Below, piece by piece: positions 28,675 to 35,741 of a DNA stretch of 35,741 bases. Below the pieces are notes generated by a model. It did no database searches, had not been told where the DNA came from, and saw only the letters and a list, made by a program, of their open reading frames with translations. This DNA is from Pinguiococcus pyrenoidosus (lineage: Eukaryota; Sar; Pinguiophyceae; Pinguiochrysidales; Pinguiochrysidaceae). A program made the position numbers and the translations under genes. Location: the NCBI GenBank assembly GCA_019677205.1, contig JAAMXY010000286.1, positions 2,233-37,973 on the forward strand. The letters run 5' to 3'. Within the stretch, counting starts at the first letter, position 1. Every line of letters begins with the position of its first letter.

Positions 28675-29430
28675 ATGGCTAGCATGGGCGGCGGAAGATG
28701 GGGGCTCCTGTGTAGAGTCCGCACTGTAGCATCGCTGCTGCTCCTCTTCGTCGTCGGCAGCGGCGTGTCTCAGTCGTTGCCCTCAAGACGGACCATCGAG
28801 AGAGGCGGCTATCCCGCGACGGCGATGTGGTGCTACTCGACTCTGACCAAACCCTTCGGCTCCGACGAGGAAAGCACCAACGACGAGAGGGGCGTGCTGT
28901 GTCCCGAGGCCAGGTGATCCGATGAGCCCCCTGGTCGGGCGCTTCCTGCGCCTGTGGCTCATGCCGCTTATCAACTCCACAAGGAGCAACTACTGCGTCA
29001 AGGAAGTGGTGTCCACCCCAAAGGAGCTCTGCGGCAAGACCGAGTACTTTGGGGACGAGTGGGATGAACAGCGAGGCCAATGCATTCAGCGAAAGGTGCG
29101 TTCCGCTCCCCAAGCAGCGCCGCGAAGCCAAGCTCCTTAAGGTGCGGCACTGCCCCCATTTCTACAGTGCGCGGCGAAATGCGAGGAACGGCGCATCGAG
29201 TTCGAGCACGACACGGTGCAGTACTTCCGCGACGTCTACTGCTGCAAGACCGGCCGGCAAGCTGGCTCTCCGTGCAATGGTAGCCGCCCTCCAGCATGCT
29301 TTAAGATCCATTTCCTTGTGCTGAAGTATTCCTTAACCCAGGCGGCGCTGGACTGGGCGCCAGTATGCTGTTTCTTGTCCTCGGAGTGATCCTGGCCGTC
29401 GGCGCTGGTCTTCGATTCGCCGCTCAATGA
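28675..29430 (+). CDS. Small Cys-rich single-pass membrane protein, 4 exons
   Basis: I assembled this from splice signals because no long single frame covers it. The exons are 28675-28913, 28984-29095, 29168-29279 and 29342-29430. The introns are 70, 72 and 62 nt, all GT-AG, with phases 2, 0 and 1 that agree at every junction, giving 183 residues. The start has a signal peptide (VASLLLLFVVGSGVSQ). The mature part carries about ten cysteines (SNYCVKEVV, PKELCGK, QCIQRKCAAKCEE, DVYCCKTG, GSPCNG), probably disulfide-bonded and extracellular or lumenal. It ends in one membrane helix (SMLFLVLGVILAVGAGL) and a tail FAAQ. This is a coherent type I membrane protein, which supports the model. No family is recognised. 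An unspliced last part of exon 3 would lack the membrane helix. Confidence 0.7.
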
Positions 29431-29459
29431 TCAATCACGCCGTGCTTTCATTGCCCTCG
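29431..29459. other. 29-bp convergent gap
   Basis: The stop codons of the Cys-rich membrane protein (+) and of the modelled minus gene are only 29 bp apart, so the transcripts almost certainly overlap at their 3' ends. Confidence 0.45.
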
Positions 29460-30788
29460 TCATCCCTCCTTTGACGACACGCGCCTCGCGCGGTGCAGCT
29501 CTTCCGAAACCTAGATAAAAAGCCGAGAAACAACGAGAAGCGACTAAGAAGTCGCGAATCTGCCAAGGAGAGGACCACAACAAGGCTGTCCACGCACCTT
29601 GAGGTGCTTAAGATGCTTTGCTAAGCGGCGCAGCCGCTGCTGCTCTCTTGCAAGGAAGTCTCGCACCATGTCGTCCTGGATCTTGGTCCGCGGCGTCTGC
29701 TTGTCAACACAGAACGGAAGGGCGTAGGCAGTAGCTTTAGGACTGAATCTCATGTCTGAGAACGGCGCGAGAAGCTCAACGCATAGCCGACTGATCCCAA
29801 ACACGAGAGGAGCTGTCTCGAAGACGACGAACTCCAACTTCTTCGTACAGAGCTGCCGCCCCGGCATGGCTCACCTTGGGAACTTTGACGCTTTGCTCAG
29901 CCGCTTCAGGAGCCAACGGATCCGCAACTCGTCGTCGAAGATACTGCGGCCGCCGCGCCTCTTTGTCGGCAAGCTGCCGCTCCGTGCAAAACGGGTGAAG
30001 CACACCAAGACCCGCTGAGAGCTCCTGAAAGCGCCGGAGGCGCCAAAGGCTGTTCGGTAGCTGCTCAACCAGAGCAGGAAAAGAAAAGAGACAGACGAGC
30101 ATCTCTTAGTCATGCCCAAGAAGCGCTTTGCTTGTCTCCTCGATTTCAGATGGCGCCGCACCTCTCCCCTCTGGCTGGCCGACGACCTCCCCCTTAATCT
30201 CGACCCTCTCATTTCCTCGGTGCCGTGGATCCACTCGAGCCTCTCTGGCGGCGCTTTCTCTATCCCCCGTGGCGCTTTCGGCATCTCTCTCGCGCATGCG
30301 GAGCGCTTTTCCTCTTCCTTTTTCCGGCGAAGCAACTTTGATAGCTGTGCCACCGGAAGCCGTCCCTGTGCCCGTTTGGCCACGGCTCCCTCACTCCCCT
30401 CTTCCAACGTCGCCACGGAGAGCGACTGGGGGTGCAGCATGCGAGAGGCCGACGCCGGGCGGTGGCCGAAGCTCACGGGAGGTGGCGCAACCGCCGCGTC
30501 GTGCGTGTAGGGCTGACTGGCGCCAGGCCCCACCGCTTCGCAGCGCTTAGCACGCTCGCAGGTAGTCTCGATCTTCACACTTGGCCTTCGGTTGAGGCGC
30601 GCCAGACGCCGCAAGTCCTCCAGCTGGCGCTCTGCGCAGTGCGGATTCCGCGAGAGGTCCACTTGCGGCACGAAGATTCGCTTGCGGTAGAACAGGCTGC
30701 CGCTCAGCACCTTCTGCTCCCACGCCTCCCTATCGGGCAGCTTGGCCTTCCGCCGAGCGCCAGGCGCTCTCCTCGCAGTCGACGCCAT
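29460..30788 (-). CDS. Basic protein of unknown function, about 4 exons (tentative model)
   Basis: Exon 1 is 30788-30162, from the ATG starting MASTARRAPGARRK. A 101-nt intron follows, with a clear branch-like TGACTAAG and a pyrimidine tract before GAGCAG. Exon 2 begins at 30060. Its end is either 29875 (AAG|GTGAGC) or 29849. Exon 3 begins at 29790 in the model that keeps phase and ends at 29598 (AAG|GTGCGT). Exon 4 is 29510-29460, after the acceptor TTTTTATCTAG. Exon 1 is firm and exon 2 probable. The exon 2/3 junction is uncertain. The protein is basic. A motif with PxCxERQL or similar recurs: PHCAERQLEDL, HPFCTERQLADK and LPFCVDKQTPRT. This hints at a repeated short unit. No family is recognised. 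It lies on the same strand as the Tubby gene upstream. Confidence 0.5.
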
Positions 30789-31262
30789 ACGGGATCCTCT
30801 TGTGGCGGTGCGCCTCAGGAGCCGAAATGTTCTTGGAACGTTGGGTCCGGAAAAGTCCGGGGCTGTAGAACGTGAAAATAAATCCCAGAGTCCGAGCCAT
30901 CCGAGGATGTGATTGGCTGCTCCCCCTCCAAGACGGCTTTGCGGCCAACGGAGGCCTCGGGCGCCGCACTGAAGGTGCGGCGGAGCAAGAGTGCTCTGGC
31001 TAAAAGTGCTGGAGGCGTTCGAGGTTGATCCGAGAAGGCGGCAGCGCAGGTGCAAGCATGTCCAAAGCCGAAAGAAGCGCCAGAGGTCCCCAACGAGCGG
31101 CTTCATGAATGCAAGATGCTGCTCGGCTGCCGTGGACGCCTGCCAAGCCCGTGGACATGGGGAGGAGCTGTCAACAAGAACGGGCCTTCTGCGTGACGCT
31201 CTGTGTTACAAGCTTTCATGTCGCTTTCTCGCTTGGCTCTTTGGTCCACCGCAAGTCGATCT
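30789..31262. other. Intergenic region between two minus-strand genes
   Basis: These 474 bp lie between the Tubby-gene stop and the next minus-strand start. The open minus frame from exon 1 of the downstream gene extends through here to 31106, but without protein-like character. No element is recognised. Confidence 0.4.
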
Positions 31263-32590
31263 TCAGTGCCGGGAAGCCTCCGCTCGCAAGTCGGCGACCA
31301 TCTTGAAGTCCATGGAGCTCAGGGCCAACGCGAAGGCTTGCAGGGGCGACAAGGGCCACTGAAAGTCCAGGGTGAAGCTGTTCTTCCCGATCCGTCCAAA
31401 TTGCACCAGAATGGCCTCCTGGGCGTCCGGCTGCACGAGCTGGAAGTTCTTCACCGACGCCATGGTCACGCGGCCATCGAAGTCCAGCACGAATGCTTGT
31501 CTCTCCGCGTGCCACTCGGGCTTCTTGTTGATGAGCTGAATCAACTTCCGCCGCAGGGGAGAACGCCGATCTATCGCGTCCATCATGGCGCTGTCCGGGT
31601 ACGTGGGCGCGCTCCACTCCTCCACGCTGCCGCTGTCGGACACCCGAGGTAGGAAGACCTCCATCTTGCGCAAGCCGGGATGCGACGGATTCGCCGGCAC
31701 GTAGAGTATGCAGCCGAGCTCCTTTCGTTGCGCCGCTGCCTTTCCATACGGCATCTGCTCCCTGCGAGCAAAGAGAAAATGGGGGATTACTTGTGCTTGG
31801 GAAAAGGACGCAGATTTGCCGAAGCCTTCGTACCTGCCGTTGCTGCCGTCGCTGTAGATGACGTAGCGCGTGCTGGTGAAATTCGCACGCAGCTTGCCGA
31901 CGAAGTTGAAGCTCGTGTGGTCTATCTCCGGGTCGTCCTCGTGCATGCAGTCATCCATGCAGATCCAGTAGTTCGCCGTGCGGTTCCTCGGCCGCTTCTT
32001 CGCCGTCATGATCACGCGGTCCAAGCCAGACGGTGCTCGGACCGACAGGGTGAAGCGGGGATACAACCGCTTCATCCCGGACTTGTCGCGGCCTATCGTA
32101 CACTGCAGGACGCCTACGAGTCGTCATGAGACTCCTTGAACGTTCTCGCTTGCCTGCCGGGAAGCATCTCACGCTCACCTTCTCGGCTTCCCAACGGCCT
32201 CGTCAGGAAGCTGCGCAGTCGGTCAGGATTCCTCACCAGCGCCTCGATGCCCACGTCACTGGGTCGCGGCGGCGACGGAAGACCGGTCGGCGTCAACTTC
32301 AGACTCTCGTGGCCCTGCAGCGGCAGGGCCGGACTCTGGTCCGGGAAGCGGTCCGGGACGCCTGCTTGGCGTTCTTTCTCCGATTTTTCCTCCTGGGCCT
32401 CCGCCAAAGCCTCCCTGCTAGGCGTCGGTGCAATACCACCATAGTCGAAGGAGTCTGGCGCCTCGCCGATCGCCGTATCGAAGTCGTTACCGTTGGAGGG
32501 CGGTGGGCTGTACGCCGCACTCAGCTGCCAGTCCTCGTCCGCGTCTCTCATGCCGCCTCTTTGCTCCACCGACGCCGCGCCGTCGTCCAT
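31263..32590 (-). CDS. Tubby-like protein (TULP), 3 exons
   Basis: Tubby proteins bind phosphoinositides and, in ciliated cells, carry membrane cargo into cilia with IFT-A. The exons are 32590-32179, 32113-31834 and 31761-31263. The introns are 65 nt (GTGAGC...GTAG, phase 1) and 72 nt (GTACGA...GCAG, phase 2), giving 396 residues. Residues 1 to about 125 are acidic and Pro-rich. The Tubby domain begins at LRSFLTRPLG and VLQCTIGRDKSGMKRLYPRF, the latter formed only by splicing. It continues with FNFVGKLRANFTSTRYVIYS, then RKMEVFLP. It closes with RVTMASVKNFQLV, ILVQFGRIGKNSFTLDFQWP and LSPLQAFALALSSMD. These are the family's signature segments. The tail extends about 14 residues beyond the usual end. 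The second intron has no in-frame stop, so retention would still give a full-length protein. Confidence 0.93.
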
Positions 32591-32880
32591 CGCGACGCAG
32601 CGCTTGTGGAGAGGCACTTGGCGGTCAGTCGACGGCGTCCACCTGCGGCTCTCTGGTCTCGGAAAAAAGTCGCGCGTTCAACGCCCCAAAGTCGATCGAT
32701 ACTGTCGATAGATCTTCTTGATTATAGCTGAAACATGCACAAAGACCGCAAGACATATCTAAGCTATCAAAAGAATAAATATAATTTACGATACAGATCA
32801 TATAGAGTTTGGTCACAAGACAAAGAGAGAGAGAGTCTTTTGCGGCGCTGAACCCTTTGACGCCGGATCTTCTTGGCGCC
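32591..32880. promoter_or_regulatory. Divergent AT-rich promoter, Tubby / MFS transporter
   Basis: These 290 bp lie between head-to-head starts. About 32690-32815 is markedly AT-rich (AAGAATAAATATAATTTACG) against GC-rich flanks. GTCGATCGATACTGTCGATAG at about 32690-32710 has overlapping TCGAT words. The CAGCTGA, E2F-like and TTTGAA motifs seen in other promoters are absent from the AT-rich core. Confidence 0.5.
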
Positions 32881-34378
32881 ATGGGCACTCTCGAGGGCGC
32901 TCGTTGGCGCTGGATGCTTGCCATCAGCCTGGACTGTGTTGGCGTTGCGTTGGTGGTGCCGCTGCTGCCGTATTACTTCAAAGACCTGGGGGTCTCCCCC
33001 GTGTTGTACGGCCGCCTCAGCGCCATCTACAGCGTGGCGCAGATCATCGGCGGCGTGGCCATGGGCTACTTGGCAGATAGACGCTTTGGACGACGGGCCA
33101 TCTTCCTGCTGAGTCTGGCAGGCACGGGATGCAGCTACTTCATGGTGGCGACGGCAACGTCACTGCCGTTCCTCTTGGCGTCTCGGGTGCTCGTGGGTCT
33201 GGTGAAGCAGACCATGACCGTGGGCAACGCACTGATGACTCGCCTGAGTAGTACGCGGGAGAGGGCGGCGGTGATGGGGCAGCTCACGGCCGTGGTGCGT
33301 TGCAAAATGCGGCGGAAATCCAGGGAGAACTGACGTTGAAGCCTGACGCCTTCGATTTCTCTAGACCCGAGTGGGATGGCTCGGTGGCCAGGCGCTGGGC
33401 GGATTCCTTGCCGGGCACGTGGAGTACAAGAGAGCGCCTGCGCTGCTGTCTGCCCTGCTATTCTTCCTGGACTTCTGCTTCGTCCTCCTCTGGCTTCCAC
33501 GTGACGACAAGGACGCGGCTAAGAAGAAGAAGGAGGAGGAGGAGGAGGAGGAGGTGGTGGCGGATGTTCAGGACTCCGAGTCTCGAAGCGACCAGCCCGT
33601 CGCTAGCGGTGGAGGCGCCACGAAGGAAGCGAAGGGCGACGGCGCCAAAAAGCCGTCGCCGCGCCAGGAGGAGGCGAAGCAGCATGGCTGGTTCCGTCGA
33701 AGCTGCGACGCGGTGTCTGGAGCAGTGGGCCCCGCCGTGAAGCTGTGCTGCGCCAGGCCGGAGCTGGGGATTGTGATCGCCCTACGCCTTGTCTATTTCT
33801 TCATCCGCAGCTCCGTGCGCTCCATGGGCGCCTTCTACGAGCAGGAGCGCTTCGGGATTGATCCCGAGTGGGCAGGCTACATCTCGGCCTTCCGTGGTGC
33901 GGTGGACGTGGCCCTCCAGGGGTTTTTCATCCGCTACTTCATCCGGCACCTCGGAGAGCGAGGCACAGTCATCTTCTCCATCTCTGTGATGGCTGCATGT
34001 GCGTTTTTGGAAGCGTCCCCTCAGCTGGTGGGGCGGTGGGTCTACGGGCTTCTCATCTCGCCGCTCACGACGCTTCTCTCCGGCCTCACGAACACCTGCA
34101 TGTCCTCCCTGTACTCCAAGTTCGTGCCGTCGTCGGACACGAGTGCGGCCTTTGGCGCTTTTGACGTGCTGCGGTCGATTGTCGGCGTCGCTGCGCCCTT
34201 GTACGGAGGCATGATGCTGAGCTATGTTGGATCGTCGAATCAGCCCATCGTGAAAGGCGCGCACTTGGGCATATTCGTGCTGGTCGCGATGGCGTCTTTG
34301 CCTGGCCGGTGGAACGAAAGGAGCTCGGCCGAGGGCCGATTCTCCGCGAAGGGAGCGATCGCCAAGAAGCAAGACTAG
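32881..34378 (+). CDS. Major facilitator superfamily transporter, MFSD9-like, 2 exons
   Basis: This is a secondary transporter. Exon 1 is 32881-33294 and exon 2 is 33365-34378. The 70-nt intron (GTGCGT...TCTAG, phase 0) gives 475 residues. TM1 is MLAISLDCVGVALVVPLLPY. The MFS loop motif GYLADRRFGRR lies between TM2 and TM3. TM4-5 include LPFLLASRVLVGLVKQ and VGWLGGQALGGFLAG, the latter joined by the splice. A highly charged central loop follows, with a run of Lys and Glu coded by GAG repeats near 33525-33552. Six further helices follow up to LGIFVLVAMASL. The KQTMTVGNALMTRL segment recalls MFSD9 and related tetracycline-type carriers, which is inference. The substrate is unknown. Without splicing the frame ends after TM5. 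Confidence 0.88.
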
Positions 34379-34486
34379 CAATCCTTTTGATCTTCTTGTG
34401 TATGGTAGCGTTTCCCTTGTGCGTCGTCTCGTGTGGAGATGGTCGCATCTTGTATACATATCACGGCCTTGGGCGCCGCCGCAAAC
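34379..34486. other. Convergent gap, MFS / MYB-like gene
   Basis: These 108 bp between the two stop codons hold both 3' ends. No gene is seen. Confidence 0.45.
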
Positions 34487-35264
34487 CTAGACTTCGTCAA
34501 TCCGGCGCCGGAGGCGCATCTGGGTGGTGATTTCTTTCTGTAGCTTCTCCTGGACGTCTACCTTTACCCGGGTCTGCTCCGCCATGGTCTCCAGGATGGC
34601 TGTCGAGGGAAGGTGGCAGTTCGTCAGGTTGAGCGACTTGGCACAGAGAGCCAGGAGACAGTCAGGCAGGTAGGTTGCAGATCTTACCATCCAAACGCTT
34701 GGTATCGAGCTGCGCGTCCGTGGACGTGGTCGAATCTGGGTCTTCTTTGGGAGTCGTGGCGGCCGCGTTTAACTTGTCCGTGGCCCGCTTCAAGCGCTCT
34801 TCGACGCCGGCACTCTCTCCGCCTTGGCTCGTCGAGGGGTATCTCCAGCTCTGCTTGTCGCAGAAGGCGCGGAAGTCCGCCTTGAGGCACTGGTTATAGT
34901 GCTCCATGAACTCGTTCTTGCTGCGGCCGTGGTGCAAGCGGTACTTCTGGAGGTGGCTCTTGATGTGCTCGGTGGTGAGCATGTCCACGCGCGGCATGAA
35001 GTTCATCAGCACCTTGGGCGACGCGCGGCTCAGCCCGATCTCGAACACGGCGTTGACAAAGCTGGCTTCGAAGTTGTCTGGAATGGACTGAACCATCGCT
35101 TCTTCCGACACCGAATAGAGCGGCTCTTCCAGCTCTTCCACGAACTCGTCGGCCTTGCTGCTCCGCTTGCGCTTGCGCGTGCGGTCGGCGTCGCGTTTGC
35201 CGGGCTCCTCGGCCTGGAAGAAGTCGTAGTACTGGCCATTTCCGTAGCTTTGCGCCTCCTTCAT
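34487..35264 (-). CDS. GARP/MYB-like transcription factor with MYB-CC-like coil, 2 exons
   Basis: Exon 1 is 35264-34688 and exon 2 is 34599-34487. The 88-nt intron (GTAAGA...GACAG, phase 1) gives 229 residues. The start is the first ATG (MKEAQSYGNGQYYDFF). A basic patch RTRKRKRSSK at about 29-37 looks like a nuclear signal. The single MYB-type repeat spans about 64-112. It has FVNAVFEIGLSRASPKVLMN and the recognition helix LTTEHIKSHLQKYRLHH, the SHLQKYR signature of GARP factors. The usual first-helix tryptophan (WT.ELH) is not present; the sequence there is DNFEASFV. Exon 2 encodes a short coiled coil, VDVQEKLQKEITTQMRLRRR, resembling the MYB-CC segment of plant and algal phosphate-response factors. 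Target genes are unknown. Confidence 0.82.
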
Positions 35265-35741
35265 TGGGACTCCGGGTGGCGGCCGCGGGCGCCCCAGTCG
35301 CGAACGCTGCGATTGTATAGGGCGGCTTCTGGGCACCAAGCACTAGTCTGAGATGTTCGTGACAGAGTGCGGAGGTCGAGATCTGGGTGGGACGGCGCGC
35401 GCGCCACCAAAGCGCCGCGGAAGTGGGAGGGCGAAAATGCGGACTTGTACTTCCTCGCACTCCACGCCATGCTAAGCCTTAAAAGCGGGGGAGGGGGGCA
35501 ACTCTACACAACTTCACGAACGTTCAGGTGATACCAAAATTATATTTTTTACACAAATTATTTGTAGATAAACTGATAATTCACACGATTGTTTTTCTAA
35601 AAGGGTCCAAAATTAAACCAGTGGATAGTTTGGCATTAAAGGGACGTGCTTTGGGAAGTGACACCGGACTTGGCCTCCGTTTGCTGAGCTCTTGATTGGT
35701 CGATAGCTCCACAATTATCGAAAATGGTTTGTCAGCTCTTC
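35265..35741. promoter_or_regulatory. Upstream region of the MYB-like gene, AT-rich at right edge
   Basis: These 477 bp run to the window edge. The first 200 are GC-rich and probably 5' UTR or promoter. About 35530-35640 is AT-rich (ATTATATTTTTTACACAAAT). No gene start is visible. By analogy with the rest of the window a plus-strand gene may begin beyond the edge. Confidence 0.4.

Noticed and set aside
28675-28692. MASMGGG start resembles the T7 epitope tag, suggesting vector contamination
   Set aside because: Only the first 12 bases (ATGGCTAGCATG) match. The following sequence differs and continues into a spliced eukaryotic gene.
1-35741. CRISPR arrays, insertion sequences, transposase genes, rRNA or tRNA genes
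   Set aside because: I looked on both strands and saw none. The tandem repeats present have no spacer structure and no associated mobile-element gene.

Overview
The window is a gene-dense, GC-rich stretch of nuclear DNA from a flagellated eukaryotic alga. Eukaryotic features include cohesin SMC1, a ubiquitin-specific protease, a P4-type flippase, Dus3, an ER-type Hsp70, a Tubby protein and a GARP/MYB factor, together with phase-consistent GT-AG introns of mostly about 60-100 nt. Flagella are implied by an axonemal-type dynein light chain (DNAL4-like), a probable CFAP119/CCDC189 relative and the Tubby protein. A small protein with an ER-type signal ending in an AWAP-like motif, followed by a twin-arginine thylakoid signal, suggests a red-derived secondary plastid (stramenopile, haptophyte or cryptophyte). 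I cannot fix the species.

Layout, left to right: coiled-coil protein (-, cut by the left edge); SMC1 (+, intronless); USP37-like protease (-, 2 exons); mitochondrial carrier (+, 2 exons) followed by a 21-bp minisatellite; CFAP119-like protein (-); P4-ATPase (+, intronless); EamA/DMT transporter (-); Dus3 (+, 3 exons); HSPA13-like Hsp70 (-); plastid-lumen candidate (+); a 120-bp tandem duplication; giant armadillo-like protein (+, 2 exons); DNAL4-like light chain (-); Cys-rich single-pass membrane protein (+, 4 exons); unknown basic protein (-, about 4 exons); Tubby-like protein (-, 3 exons); MFS transporter (+, 2 exons); GARP/MYB-CC-like factor (-, 2 exons).

The most striking large-scale feature is the near-strict alternation of strand: 14 of 16 neighbouring gene pairs are head-to-head or tail-to-tail. 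Divergent pairs share promoters of roughly 290-690 bp, and convergent pairs are separated by as little as 29 bp. The shared promoters carry recurring short motifs: E2F-like TTTCCCGCC/TTTTGGCGCC, the palindrome RTCAGCTGAY, TTTGAA/TTCAAA, and a cluster of TCTGTCACAG. The genes do not form one pathway. The clearest thread is cilia (DNAL4, CFAP119-like, Tubby); the rest are chromosome, membrane, tRNA and protein-quality-control housekeeping genes. Several genes had to be assembled across introns by hand, and exon coordinates are given in the entries.
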